DNA of 64,000 nt from JASHUC01 sp035606175 (GCA_035606175.1 DATNFW010000032.1:1-64000); one strand, 5' to 3'; shown: positions 18,514-27,388, numbered from the stretch's first letter. Notes: generated by a model from the letters alone, not told the origin. Translations and numbers: made by a program.

Positions 18514-19401
18514 TCAGTGGTGCTGCGACGCCTGCGATAGATAAACGATGGTCAGCATCATGAAAATGAAGGCCTGGAGCAGCGCGATGAAGGCGTCGAA
18601 CAGCGACCAGCCGAACCCGAGGACGACCTGCACGACGACCCAGCCCCAGCCCCCCGGGGTGGCCAGCGCCGCTGATCCCTTGGAGAGGGTCAGTAGCGCG
18701 ATGAGCGCGAAGACCATCTCGCCTGCGAACATGTTTCCATAGAGCCGCAGCGCGAGCGAGACCGGCCGCGCGAGGAAGCTCGGGACCTCCATCACGAGAT
18801 TGACCAGCACGAGAGGAATCTGCAGCAGAATGTTCTGGCTTCTGAAGGGGTGCAGCGCGAACTCGCCGATGAACCCGCCGAACCCCTTCATCTTCACGCT
18901 GTAGAAGAGAATGAGCACGAAGACGGTGAGCGAGAGCCCGAACACGATGTTGAGGTCGGTGCTGGGGACGATCCGGAGATGCTCGAAGCCTGCCGCGTGA
19001 GCCGCATGCGGCAGGAAATCGATGGGGATCACGTCCATCAGATTGAAGAGCAGAACCCAGCAGAAGATCGTGAGCGCGAGGGGCGCGATGAGCCGGCTCT
19101 TGCCTTGGTAGGCGTCGTGCACCTGCGAATCGACCCATTCGACGACCCACTCGACGAAGCCCTGGAACTTGCCCGGCACCCCCGTCGTCGCCCTGCGCGC
19201 GGCGATGAATGCCGCGCCGCCCAAGGTCAACGCGAGCAGCACCGAGAAGAACACGCTGTCGTAGTTGATGACGCCGAAATCCGCGATTCCTTGCGGCGTC
19301 TTGTTCGTGAGAAAGGTGATGTGGTGGACGATGTACTCCGTCGGATTCGGAGCCGCCTCCGCCGCTTGTCCGAGAATGCCTCGAGTGAAACCGAGATTCA
19401 C
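18514..19401 (-). CDS. atpB: ATP synthase Fo a subunit
   Basis: The 295-residue a subunit forms the proton half-channels. The essential Arg lies in 'PVSLALRLYGNMFAGE', and 'GKSRLIAPLALTIFCWVLLFNLMDVIPID' is a typical early segment. I chose a GTG start (VNLGFTRGILG...) with GAGG 8 bases upstream; the frame is open another 27 codons, but that part lies in the atpI end and lacks a binding site. It lies 13 bases after atpI. Confidence 0.95.
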   Translation of the reverse strand: MNLGFTRGILGQAAEAAPNPTEYIVHHITFLTNKTPQGIADFGVINYDSVFFSVLLALTLGGAAFIAARRATTGVPGKFQGFVEWVVEWVDSQVHDAYQGKSRLIAPLALTIFCWVLLFNLMDVIPIDFLPHAAHAAGFEHLRIVPSTDLNIVFGLSLTVFVLILFYSVKMKGFGGFIGEFALHPFRSQNILLQIPLVLVNLVMEVPSFLARPVSLALRLYGNMFAGEMVFALIALLTLSKGSAALATPGGWGWVVVQVVLGFGWSLFDAFIALLQAFIFMMLTIVYLSQASQHH

Positions 19402-19414
19402 GCTAGCGCCTCTA

Positions 19415-19858
19415 TCAACTCTGCACTCCGCCGAGCGGCTGCCGCGCGGCGATGCCACGTGGCAGCAATCGGGCAAGAGCAATCCAGTACACGAGGAACG
19501 TCGCCCCGTACGCGGCGAACATCGCCCCTGGCGAGGGCCGCATCCAGTGCCATACCGCGACGAACAGTCCGATCATCAACAGGAGCTTTGCGATTTCGCC
19601 GGCGAAGAACACGGCGAGGATCAGCGGTGCGCTGCGCGGAATCCGGCCGAACGCAATGACCGCCATCGCAAGGCTCGCGACCGTGCCGATCCCGCCGCCG
19701 AGCAGCGCCGAGATGGCTCCGGTTGCACCGTCGACGAGGAGGGACACGAGCGCGGCGAGGAGCGTAACTCCCGCCTGCCCGAGCACGACCCCGAACGCCA
19801 GCCGTCGCGCAGCGACGTATGGACGCGGAGCGTTCGGCAGCTCCATCGTGAGCGCCAT
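19415..19858 (-). CDS. atpI: ATP synthase protein I
   Basis: AtpI is a small membrane protein linked to c-ring assembly and Mg uptake. The product has four hydrophobic segments between about residues 15 and 130 of the 147-residue form, and it is first in the atp operon, as expected. Start choice is uncertain: the ATG at 19858 has GGGAG about 11 bases upstream, while an in-frame GTG at 19894 adds 12 residues. Assignment rests on position and membrane topology more than on sequence motifs. Confidence 0.82.
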   Translation of the reverse strand: MALTMELPNAPRPYVAARRLAFGVVLGQAGVTLLAALVSLLVDGATGAISALLGGGIGTVASLAMAVIAFGRIPRSAPLILAVFFAGEIAKLLLMIGLFVAVWHWMRPSPGAMFAAYGATFLVYWIALARLLPRGIAARQPLGGVQS

Positions 19859-20020
19859 CGGCTTCAAAGACTCCCGAGCAATTGTGTGTGACACGCGCCG
19901 CTCGCCCCATCCCCACGCTCCGGCGTGTCACTCGACGTGCGTGGGATCATCGCCGTGCCGCGCAAGAAGAAAGCGGCTCGCTTCGCGCTCCCGGAAGGGA
20001 AGAAAGAGGCTCGGCTTTTA

Positions 20021-20060
20021 CTTTATCTTCCGGCCACTTACGACTGGCCGGGCGATAAAG
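20021..20060 (-). promoter_or_regulatory. Long hairpin at the predicted 5' end of the atp mRNA
   Basis: CTTTATC (20021-20027) pairs with GATAAAG (20054-20060), and CCGGCCA (20030-20036) pairs with TGGCCGG (20045-20051). The stems are separated by a 2x2 internal loop, with an 8-base apical loop. On the minus strand the first hairpin base lies 8 bases past the candidate TATAAT, so the transcript would start with this structure. No T tract follows in either direction, so it is a poor intrinsic terminator for parB. Confidence 0.65.
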
Positions 20061-20067
20061 CCGCGGA

Positions 20068-20073
20068 ATTATA
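20068..20073 (-). promoter_or_regulatory. Candidate -10 box of the atp operon promoter
   Basis: A perfect TATAAT reads on the minus strand in the parB-atpI spacer, about 210 bases before atpI. The sequence 17 bases upstream (TAGCCT) is a poor -35. TTGAAC lies only 9 bases upstream, too close. The box is the best candidate start for atpIBEFHAGDC-C13-glmU. Confidence 0.5.
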
Positions 20074-20111
20074 GAGAGCCTCGTTCAAAAAGGCTACCGG
20101 GCCCGGGGCCG

Positions 20112-21107
20112 TTACTGGATGTGCGCGAGGATGCCGTCGAGCTCATCGAGGCTGTTGTAGTCGATCACGAGCCGACCCTTGCCGGAGCCCGAGTGACGGA
20201 TCGCGACCCGGGCGCCGAGCTTCTCGGCGAGATCCCGCTCGAGGCGCTGCACATCCGGGTCGCGCGCGGCCTCATCGGCCGGCTCCGCGGCTCGCCCCGG
20301 GGCGAGCATGCGCCGCACGATCGCCTCGGTCTCGCGCACCGAAATGCTCTTTTTCGCGACGAGCGCGCCGACTTCCGCCTGCTGGCGCCGCCCTGGCAGC
20401 GCGAGCAGCGCCCGCGCGTGGCCCATCTCGAGCTCGCGCCGCTCGACGAGCTCGGCCACTTCGCCCGGCAGATCGAGCAGGCGCAACAGGTTGCTCACCG
20501 TGGCGCGCGAGCGGCCGACCGCTTCGGCCGCCTCCTGATGAGTCATCTGGAACTCGCGGATGAGGCGGTCCAGGGCGCGAGCTTCCTCGAGCGGATTCAA
20601 GTCCTCGCGCTGGATGTTCTCGATGAGCGCGACGGCGATCGCCGCCTCATCGGGGATGCGCCGGATGACGGCGGGGATCTCCGTGAGGCCCGCCATTTGT
20701 GCGGCGCGCCAGCGCCGCTCGCCCGCGATGATCTCGTAGCGCGCGCCGCGCGCTGCCGCGCTGTCCGCTCCGAGGCCCTCGGGGGGCGTCACACGCGCAT
20801 CTACGCCGGGCAACGGACCGTCGATTGGCCGAACGACGATCGGCTGCACGACACCCTGCGCCTTGATGGAATCGGCGAGCTCCTGCAGCGACTCCGGCCG
20901 CATGTCGATACGCGGCTGATAGCGTCCGCGCTGCAGCTGATCGAGCGGCAGCTTGGCGAGTTCCTCGGAAGGGGGAACAGCGGGCTGCACCGCGGGCGAT
21001 TGCGCGGCGGCAGGCAGCGCGCCGAGCGGCGTCAAGCTCGGACGGAGTACGCCCGACCCCATCAGTGCCTCGAGCCCCCGGCCGAGGCTAGGCTTCTTTT
21101 GCATCAT
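20112..21107 (-). CDS. parB: Chromosome partitioning protein ParB (CTP-dependent clamp)
   Basis: ParB binds parS, spreads as a CTP-gated clamp and partners with ParA in origin segregation. The 331-residue protein shows the N-terminal MxxKPSLGRGLEALMG motif for ParA interaction, a ParB/Srx domain with the arginine motif 'GERRWRAAQMAGL', and a KorB/ParB helix-turn-helix ('QMTHQEAAEAVGRSRATVSNLLRLLDLP'). The C-terminal dimerisation region ends 'GKGRLVIDYNSLDELDGILAHIQ'. Two adjacent ATGs compete as start. It lies 9 bases after parA. Matching parS-like sites occur in recF, about 41 kb away. Confidence 0.97.
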   Translation of the reverse strand: MMQKKPSLGRGLEALMGSGVLRPSLTPLGALPAAAQSPAVQPAVPPSEELAKLPLDQLQRGRYQPRIDMRPESLQELADSIKAQGVVQPIVVRPIDGPLPGVDARVTPPEGLGADSAAARGARYEIIAGERRWRAAQMAGLTEIPAVIRRIPDEAAIAVALIENIQREDLNPLEEARALDRLIREFQMTHQEAAEAVGRSRATVSNLLRLLDLPGEVAELVERRELEMGHARALLALPGRRQQAEVGALVAKKSISVRETEAIVRRMLAPGRAAEPADEAARDPDVQRLERDLAEKLGARVAIRHSGSGKGRLVIDYNSLDELDGILAHIQ

Positions 21108-21116
21108 GGTCGCCGA

Positions 21117-22058
21117 TCATAGCGAAGTCGGGCGTCCGGTCGATGTGACGGGCGATCCTCCTGCAGCCATTTCGTTCCCCGGCGAATGCGGCTCGCTCGT
21201 GCCATTCGCGCCTGCCGCTGCTCCCTCGTCCGCCAGGGTCCCCCCGGCTCGGGCGGATCCCTCGACGATCCCGGCTGACGCCTCGCGCTCCTCGTCCTCG
21301 CGCCGGATCATCTCCCCTGCGAGTGCGAGGTAGGCGAGCGCGCCGCGCGATTCCTTGTCGTGAAACAGCACGGGCCGCCCGAACGAGGGTGCCTCGGCGA
21401 GGCGGATGTTGCGCGGGATGATGGTCCGGAAGACCTTGTCCCCGAAGTGCTGGATGAGCTGTGCGCTCACCTCGTTCGCGAGGTTGTTTCTGGGATCGAA
21501 CATCGTGCGCAGAATCCCTTCGAGCTCGAGCGGCGGATTCGCAGCCGCGCGAATCTGCTCGATCGTCGCAAGCAGCGCCGAGAGCCCCTCGAGCGCGTAG
21601 TACTCGCACTGCATCGGGATCAGCACGCTGTCCGCGGCGACGAGCGCGTTGACCGTGAGCATGTTGAGCGCGGGAGGGCAGTCGATGAGGATGACATCGA
21701 AGGCATCCCGGACCGGCTTCAAGGCCGAGCGGAGTTTGATCTCCCGGCCTGCGATCATCGTGAGCAGCCGCACTTCGGCGGCCGTGAGGTCCTGGTTGGC
21801 GGCCAGCAGGTTGAAGCCCGCCGGCTCGACCGGCAGGAGCGCGCTCGCCACATCGGACTCGCCGAGCAGCGCCTCGCAGCTCCCCCGCCTGATCTGCGCT
21901 TTGTCGACCCCGCAGCCCATCGTCGCGTTGCCTTGCGGATCGAGATCGATGAGCAGCATGCGGCGCTTCGTGGCGGCAAGCGAAGCCGCGAGGTTGACGG
22001 CAGTCGTCGTCTTGCCCACCCCGCCCTTCTGGTTGGCGATCGCGATGACGCGCTTCAT
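21117..22058 (-). CDS. parA: Chromosome partitioning ATPase ParA
   Basis: ParA is the DNA-bound ATPase that moves ParB-parS complexes. The 313-residue protein begins MKRVIAIANQKGGVGKTTTAVNLA with the deviant Walker A (KGGVGKTT), followed by 'LIDLDPQGNATMGCGV' and 'VILIDCPPALNMLTVNAL'. The start fits 7 bases after the rsmG stop. The conserved core ends near residue 262; about 50 extra C-terminal residues rich in Gly, Ala, Ser and Glu have no recognised motif. Confidence 0.97.
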   Translation of the reverse strand: MKRVIAIANQKGGVGKTTTAVNLAASLAATKRRMLLIDLDPQGNATMGCGVDKAQIRRGSCEALLGESDVASALLPVEPAGFNLLAANQDLTAAEVRLLTMIAGREIKLRSALKPVRDAFDVILIDCPPALNMLTVNALVAADSVLIPMQCEYYALEGLSALLATIEQIRAAANPPLELEGILRTMFDPRNNLANEVSAQLIQHFGDKVFRTIIPRNIRLAEAPSFGRPVLFHDKESRGALAYLALAGEMIRREDEEREASAGIVEGSARAGGTLADEGAAAGANGTSEPHSPGNEMAAGGSPVTSTGRPTSL

Positions 22059-22065
22059 CGGCACA

Positions 22066-22734
22066 TCATGACACGCCGCGGTCCCCTTCGCGGCTGACGC
22101 ATTCCGCAATGATGAGGTGCCGCACCTCCCCGAGTCGGGGTACCTCGAGAGGGATCGCCTCGATGACTCGCCAGGGGGCTCTCACCGCCGCGATCTCCGC
22201 GCGGGGCTGCCGTCCCTTCATCGCGAGCACGCGCGTGCCGGGGCGAGCGAGCGCGTACACGCTCTCGAGGAGGTCGGGCAGGCCCGCGAATGCGCGCGCA
22301 GTGATGGTGTCGAACGGCTCGGCGGGGCGCATGTCCTCGGCCCGCGAGTGCACCGCCACCACATTGCCGAGCCCGAGAGCGCGGGCGGCGTGCGCGACGA
22401 AACGCACCTTCTTGCCTGCCGAATCGATGAGCGTGAACTGGCGCTCCGGGTTCGCGACGGCGAGCGGCAGGCCGGGAAAGCCCGCGCCCGTGCCGACATC
22501 GGCGATGCGCGCGCCCTTCAAGTACTCGTGGATCGAGAGGCTGTCGAGGAGATGATGCGTCATCATCGCCTCGCGCCCCCGGATGGAGGTCAGGTTGTAT
22601 GCGGCGTTCCAGCGCTCGAGCTCATCGAGCAGCAGCGCCAGGCGCTGCGCCTCCGCATCCCCGAGCGACACGTTGAGCAGTCGCGCCTGCTCGATCAGCT
22701 CAGCCCGCTCGAGCCGCCCGGACTCGTCGCTCAC
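22066..22734 (-). CDS. rsmG: 16S rRNA (guanine-527-N7)-methyltransferase
   Basis: RsmG (GidB) methylates G527 of 16S rRNA using SAM. The 222-residue protein shows 'RWNAAYNLTSIRGREAMMTHHLLDSLSI' and the SAM-binding 'IADVGTGAGFPGLPLAV'. The start is a GTG overlapping the prpD stop (GTGA). It is followed by parA after 7 bases, the usual rsmG-parA-parB order, but mnmG is replaced upstream by prpD. Confidence 0.96.
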   Translation of the reverse strand: MSDESGRLERAELIEQARLLNVSLGDAEAQRLALLLDELERWNAAYNLTSIRGREAMMTHHLLDSLSIHEYLKGARIADVGTGAGFPGLPLAVANPERQFTLIDSAGKKVRFVAHAARALGLGNVVAVHSRAEDMRPAEPFDTITARAFAGLPDLLESVYALARPGTRVLAMKGRQPRAEIAAVRAPWRVIEAIPLEVPRLGEVRHLIIAECVSREGDRGVS

Positions 22735-24191
22735 ACACTGCCGTTGGTAACGAGCGCTGCCATGAGCTCGTTGACGGGGAGGGCATCGAGCTTCGCGGGA
22801 TCGGCGAACAGCCCCTCGATGCGCTCGGCCTGTCTCGCCGGGAAGCGCTTGGCGATTGCGGCCTTGAATTTCTCGACGAGAATCGGGATGCCCTCCGTCC
22901 GGCGCCGGCGGTGTCCGATCGGGTAGCTCACCTCGATACGCGGCGTGGAGCTGCCGTCGTCGAAGAACACCTGCACCGCGTTGCCGATCGCGCGTTTGGA
23001 GAGATCGTAGTAGTCGTGAGTGAAGGAGGGATTCTCCGAGACCTGCATGAGCGCTCGCAGGCGATCGATGCGCGGGTCGGCCGCCGCCTCGTCCTCGTAG
23101 TCCTCCGCCGTGAGCCGCCCGTGAATGAGCGGCACGGCGACCATGTATTGAATGCAGTGGTCCCGATCCGCGGGATTCGCGAGCGGCCCCACCTTATCGA
23201 TTATCCGCTCGCCCGGCTCCTGCGTCTCGATGACGATGCGCTCGATCCGATCGAGACGATCGCGCACTTGCGGGTGCAATGCGATCGCGGCCTCGACGGC
23301 CGTCTGCGCGTGGAATTCCGCGGGATAGGAGATCTTGAACAGGATGTTCTCCATGACGTAGCTCCCGAAGGGCTGCGGAAGCGAGAGCCACTGCCCCTGG
23401 AACAGCACGTCGTAGAACCCCCAGCGCGGTGCGGAAAGCGCAGAGGGATATCCCATCTCCCCCGCGAGGCACATCAGCGCATGGCGCACTCCGCGGCTCG
23501 TCGCATCACCGGCAGCCCAGCTCTTGCGAGAGCCGGTGTTCGGAGCGTGCCGATACGTCCGCAGCGCACCACCGTCGATCCAGGCGTTCGAGACCGCATC
23601 GATGACCTGCTCGCGAGTGCCGCCCATCATCGCCGTCGCCACGGCGGTCGTTGCGACGCGGACCAGAAGCACATGATCGAGGCCGACGCGATTGAAGCTG
23701 TTCTTGAGGGCGATCACGCCCTGGATCTCGTGAGCTTTGATCATCGCGGTGAGCACATCGCGTACGGTGAGGGGGTCGCTGCCCTCCATCCGCGCCTTCC
23801 TCGACAGATAATCGGCGACCGCGAGAATGCCGCCGAGATTGTCGGAAGGATGGCCCCACTCGGCGGCGAGCCACGTATCGTTGAAATCGAGCCAGCGGAT
23901 CATCGTGCCGATGTTGAAGGCGGCCTGCACCGGATCGAGCTCGTAGGAGGTGCCGGGTACGCGCGCGCCGCCCGGCATTACCGCGCCCGGCACGACGGGC
24001 CCGAGAAGCTTCGTACACGCAGGGAACTTGAGCGCCTGAAAGCCGCACGCTAGCGTGTCCATCAGGCAATACCGCGCGGTGTCGTAGGCGAGCTCGCTTT
24101 GGACGGTGAAGCCCTTCACGTACTCGGCGACCGCGACGAGCACGTAATCGGGCGCCGGTCGCTCGGCGGATTTCGGGTCCTGTGTGGTCAT
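22731..24191 (-). CDS. prpD: 2-methylcitrate dehydratase
   Basis: PrpD dehydrates 2-methylcitrate in the methylcitrate cycle for propionate/propionyl-CoA. The 486-residue product has MmgE/PrpD-family sequence: 'YCLMDTLACGFQAL', 'IRWLDFNDTWLAAEWGHPSDNLGGILAVADYLS', 'ISYPAEFHAQTAVEAAIAL'. The ATG giving MTTQDPKSAERPAPDYV was chosen because it yields the usual ~483-residue length; an ATG at 24224 is possible. It follows prpC by about 50 bases and its stop overlaps the rsmG start. Confidence 0.94.
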   Translation of the reverse strand: MTTQDPKSAERPAPDYVLVAVAEYVKGFTVQSELAYDTARYCLMDTLACGFQALKFPACTKLLGPVVPGAVMPGGARVPGTSYELDPVQAAFNIGTMIRWLDFNDTWLAAEWGHPSDNLGGILAVADYLSRKARMEGSDPLTVRDVLTAMIKAHEIQGVIALKNSFNRVGLDHVLLVRVATTAVATAMMGGTREQVIDAVSNAWIDGGALRTYRHAPNTGSRKSWAAGDATSRGVRHALMCLAGEMGYPSALSAPRWGFYDVLFQGQWLSLPQPFGSYVMENILFKISYPAEFHAQTAVEAAIALHPQVRDRLDRIERIVIETQEPGERIIDKVGPLANPADRDHCIQYMVAVPLIHGRLTAEDYEDEAAADPRIDRLRALMQVSENPSFTHDYYDLSKRAIGNAVQVFFDDGSSTPRIEVSYPIGHRRRRTEGIPILVEKFKAAIAKRFPARQAERIEGLFADPAKLDALPVNELMAALVTNGSV

Positions 24192-24240
24192 CAGTCGTTC
24201 GGGGTCAGCTGCCTTACGTGGCATCTGTCGCGCGGAGCGC

Positions 24241-25392
24241 TCAGCGCCTCTCACCAAGCGGCACGAACGCGCGCGGCTCGGGCCCCACGTAATTCGCCGC
24301 GGGGCGAATGATCTTGCCGTCCTCACGCTGCTCGATCACATGCGCGGCCCATCCGGTCGTGCGTGCAATCACGAAAAGCGGCGTGAACATCGCTGTCGGC
24401 ACCTCCATCAAATGATAGGAGACCGCGGAGAACCAATCGAGATTGGCGAACATGCGCTTCGCCTGCTGCATCGTCGACTCGATGCGCTCGGCAATCTCGA
24501 ACAATCGCGTATCGCCCGCTTCGTGCGCCAGGCGGCGCGCGACCTCCTTGATGATCTGATTGCGCGGGTCCGCGACCGTGTAGACCGGATGGCCGAAGCC
24601 GATGATCACCTCTTTCGCCGCAACGCGTGCGCGCACATCCCGCTCGGCCTCATCGGCGTCGCGGTAGCGGGTCTGGATTTCGAGCGCGACCTCGTTCGCG
24701 CCGCCGTGTTTCGGTCCGCGCAGCGCCCCGATCGCCCCCGTGATGCAGGAGTAGAGATCGGAGCCCGTCCCGGCGATGACGCGCGCCGCGAACGTCGAGG
24801 CGTTGAGCTCGTGCTCGGCATACAGAATGAGCGAGGTGTGCATGGCGCGCACCCAGGAGGCGGGGGGCTGGCGCCGATGCAGCAGATGCAGGAAATGCCC
24901 GCCGATAGAGTCGTCCTCGGTCTCGAGGAAAATGCGCTGTCCCGAGTGGCTGTAGTGATACCAGTAGGCGAGCATCGAGCCCAGCGAGGCGATCAGGCGG
25001 TCTGCAATATCGCGGGCACCTGCGGCCGAGTGATCCTCTCTCTCGGGCAGCAGACAGCCGAGACTCGAGACCCCGGTGCGCAGCACGTCCATCGGATGCG
25101 TGGCGGGCGGCAGCTCCTCGAGCACCTCGCGCAATGCCGCGGGCAGGCCGCGCAGGGCCTTGAGCTTGTCCTTGTAGGCCGAGAGAGCCGCCGCATTCGG
25201 CAGCTCCCCGTGGATGAGGAGATAGGCGATCTCTTCGAACTGCGCCGCCTCCGCGACCTCGAGAATGTCATAGCCTCGATAGTGCAGATCGTTGCCGGTG
25301 CGGCCGACGGAACACAGCGCGGTGTTGCCGGCGGGCACCCCGGATAGCGCCACCGATTTCTTAGGCTTGAACGCCGGAACCGATTCGTTCAT
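24241..25392 (-). CDS. prpC: 2-methylcitrate synthase
   Basis: PrpC condenses propionyl-CoA with oxaloacetate. The 383-residue protein is a short citrate-synthase-family enzyme with 'KSVALSGVPAGNTALCSVGRTGNDLHYRGYDI', 'GALRGPKHGGANEVA' and 'IGFGHPVYTVADPRN' carrying the active-site His residues, as in methylcitrate synthases. The lack of the long N-terminal domain of hexameric GltA supports PrpC. It lies 3 bases after prpB. Confidence 0.95.
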   Translation of the reverse strand: MNESVPAFKPKKSVALSGVPAGNTALCSVGRTGNDLHYRGYDILEVAEAAQFEEIAYLLIHGELPNAAALSAYKDKLKALRGLPAALREVLEELPPATHPMDVLRTGVSSLGCLLPEREDHSAAGARDIADRLIASLGSMLAYWYHYSHSGQRIFLETEDDSIGGHFLHLLHRRQPPASWVRAMHTSLILYAEHELNASTFAARVIAGTGSDLYSCITGAIGALRGPKHGGANEVALEIQTRYRDADEAERDVRARVAAKEVIIGFGHPVYTVADPRNQIIKEVARRLAHEAGDTRLFEIAERIESTMQQAKRMFANLDWFSAVSYHLMEVPTAMFTPLFVIARTTGWAAHVIEQREDGKIIRPAANYVGPEPRAFVPLGERR

Positions 25393-25395
25393 TCC

Positions 25396-26376
25396 TCACC
25401 TCGGCTCGGTCTTGCGAATCCCGCCGGCGCGGCCCTTGCGCTCCGCACTCGCCCGCGTTGCCCCTGCTCGGGGCTCGGCGGCCGCGCGCACCCCGCTCTC
25501 ACGCCCGAAGAGCCGGTCGAGCCGCTCCTCGTACGCGTGATAGCCGAGCACTCCATAGAGCTCCTCCCGTGTTTGCATGAGAGGCACCACGCCGCGCTGA
25601 GTTCCCTCGCGCCGGATCGCCTCGTACACGGCGAGCGCCGCATGGCTCATGGCGCGAAACGCGGAGAGCGGATAGAGCACCATGCGCACTCCCGCCCGAG
25701 CGAGCTCGCGGGTCGTAAAGAGCGGGGTGCGTCCGAATTCCGTGAGATTCGCTAGCACCGGCACTGCAAGATGACGCGTGAACTCGCGGTATTCACCGAG
25801 GCTCGTGAGTGCCTCCGCAAAGATCATGTCGGCGCCCGCCTCCACATAGCGCTGCGCGCGCTCGACGGCCGCCCTTTGCCCCTCGACGGCGTGAGCGTCG
25901 GTGCGAGCCATGATGATGAAGGACGCATCGCTGCGAGCATCGAGGGCGGCCTTCAGGCGGTCCACCATCTCCTCCGGCGGAACGAGTGCTTTGCCTGGCC
26001 GATGGCCGCAGCGCTTGGCCTGCACCTGATCCTCGAGATGCAGCCCCGCCGCGCCCGACCGGGCGATCTCCTTCACCGTGCGTGCGATGTTGAATGCGCT
26101 GCCGAAGCCCGTGTCTGCATCAACGAGCAGCGGCAGCTCCGTCGCGCCGGTGATGCGCCGGACGTCCTCGCATACATCGCCGAGGGAGGTGATGCCGAGA
26201 TCGGGCATGCCGAACGAGGCGTTCGCGACGCCGGCCCCGGAGACGTAGACGGCCTTGAATCCAGCGTTGCCTGCGAGCAGGGCGGTATAGGCATTCACCG
26301 TGCCGGCGAGCTGAAGCGGACGCTCGGTCTCGAGCGCGGCCCTGAAGCGCGTTCCCGCGGTTGGTGGTGCAGGCAT
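25396..26376 (-). CDS. prpB: 2-methylisocitrate lyase
   Basis: PrpB cleaves 2-methylisocitrate to succinate and pyruvate. The 326-residue protein contains 'DADTGFG' (86-92) and the catalytic loop KRCGH (121-125, Cys123) of the isocitrate lyase/PEP mutase superfamily. The C-terminus carries about 30 extra Arg/Ala-rich residues compared with the usual ~296. The ATG start gives MPAPPTAGTRFRAAL; no strong binding site precedes it. It is first of prpBCD, with the MBL gene 29 bases upstream on the same strand. No prpR-type regulator or AcnD is nearby. Confidence 0.95.
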   Translation of the reverse strand: MPAPPTAGTRFRAALETERPLQLAGTVNAYTALLAGNAGFKAVYVSGAGVANASFGMPDLGITSLGDVCEDVRRITGATELPLLVDADTGFGSAFNIARTVKEIARSGAAGLHLEDQVQAKRCGHRPGKALVPPEEMVDRLKAALDARSDASFIIMARTDAHAVEGQRAAVERAQRYVEAGADMIFAEALTSLGEYREFTRHLAVPVLANLTEFGRTPLFTTRELARAGVRMVLYPLSAFRAMSHAALAVYEAIRREGTQRGVVPLMQTREELYGVLGYHAYEERLDRLFGRESGVRAAAEPRAGATRASAERKGRAGGIRKTEPR

Positions 26377-26405
26377 TGATCGGCCCCGGATCGGACCGCG
26401 CAAGT

Positions 26406-27380
26406 TTAGCAGCGGCTCGGCCGCGCGAGGCGCTCGAGCCACGCGACGAGGCCCTGCACGTTGAGGTCGAGATCTTTTCCGAGGATGTCGTCGATCCGCG
26501 ACTCGGGAAGCTCGATCCCGTGCCGGCGCGCGAGCGCGAGCCACAGCGCGCGCATGTCGGCGCGGATCGCGGCTGCACGATCCGAGGCACCGGCATGGCG
26601 GCGCGCAATCGCGCTGAGCTCACGTATCTGCGCTTTCAGCGACTCGGCGAGCCGCGGGAGGTCCGTGACGCGGCCGTAGTGCATGAGATAGGCGGCCTGC
26701 GGCCCATACCCCATGAGCTTCTCGATAGAGGCGATGAGCTGCTCCGGGTCGAACTGCGTGGGAGTCGTCGTCGGCACGACGAAAGCGCCCGCGGGCGTGT
26801 CGAGCTCCCGGTAAGAGAGCCCGAACGTATCGCCGGTGAAGATGTTGCGGTAGCCCACATCGATGATGCTGTAGTGATGCATCGCGTGACCCGGGGTGTC
26901 GATGGTGAGCAGCTCGCGACCGGCGAGCTCGATTCGCTCGCCATCGCGCATCAGCCGGACGCGCTCGGCGGGAATCGGCACGAGCTCCCCGTACAGGGAC
27001 CGGTACGTCGGCTCACCGTAGACCGCGATGGAGGCCTCGATGAGCTTCGCGGGATGGATCAGATGGGGCGCGCCGCGAGGATGGATGACGGCGCGCGCAT
27101 TCGGCAGCTCGCGCAGGAGCGCGCCCGCGCCGCCCGCATGGTCCAGGTGCACGTGCGTGAGGAGCACATACTCCACGGCCTCGCGCGCGATGCGCAGCGC
27201 CTCGAGCGCCGCGAGCAGCCGCGGCACGGAGTGATTGGTTCCGACGTCGACGAATGCCGCCCGCCCCCCGTGCACGATGAGGTGCGAGGCTGCGAGCCCA
27301 GGACGGATGTAATCCGTGTCCACCGCTGTGATTCCGTGCGGATATGAGAGAAGCGTCGCTTGCGGCATCTCGCTCGGCAT
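26406..27380 (-). CDS. MBL-fold metallo-hydrolase
   Basis: The 324-residue protein has the metallo-beta-lactamase signature HVHLDHAGG (His76, His78, Asp80, His81). Further metal ligands are in 'IDTPGHAMHHY' and 'NIFTGDTFGLSY'. The order fits a glyoxalase II/flavoprotein-like hydrolase with a helical C-terminal extension (about residues 240-324). It precedes prpB by 29 bases and is probably cotranscribed, so a thioester or lactone linked to propionate metabolism is conceivable, but no substrate can be read from the sequence. An internal ATG at codon 5 is an alternative start. Confidence 0.85.
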   Translation of the reverse strand: MPSEMPQATLLSYPHGITAVDTDYIRPGLAASHLIVHGGRAAFVDVGTNHSVPRLLAALEALRIAREAVEYVLLTHVHLDHAGGAGALLRELPNARAVIHPRGAPHLIHPAKLIEASIAVYGEPTYRSLYGELVPIPAERVRLMRDGERIELAGRELLTIDTPGHAMHHYSIIDVGYRNIFTGDTFGLSYRELDTPAGAFVVPTTTPTQFDPEQLIASIEKLMGYGPQAAYLMHYGRVTDLPRLAESLKAQIRELSAIARRHAGASDRAAAIRADMRALWLALARRHGIELPESRIDDILGKDLDLNVQGLVAWLERLARPSRC

Positions 27381-27388
27381 AGTAATTA

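Noticed and set aside
19454..19463. Palindrome GCCACGTGGC as a parS site
   Set aside because: It shares CACGTG but lacks the GTTN/AAAC flanks needed for ParB.
20021..20060. Intrinsic terminator for parB
   Set aside because: The stem is strong, but no T tract follows on the minus strand, and the -10 box lies between parB and the stem.
20082..20087. TTGAAC as -35 of the atp promoter
   Set aside because: It is only 9 bases from the TATAAT, far from the usual 16-18.
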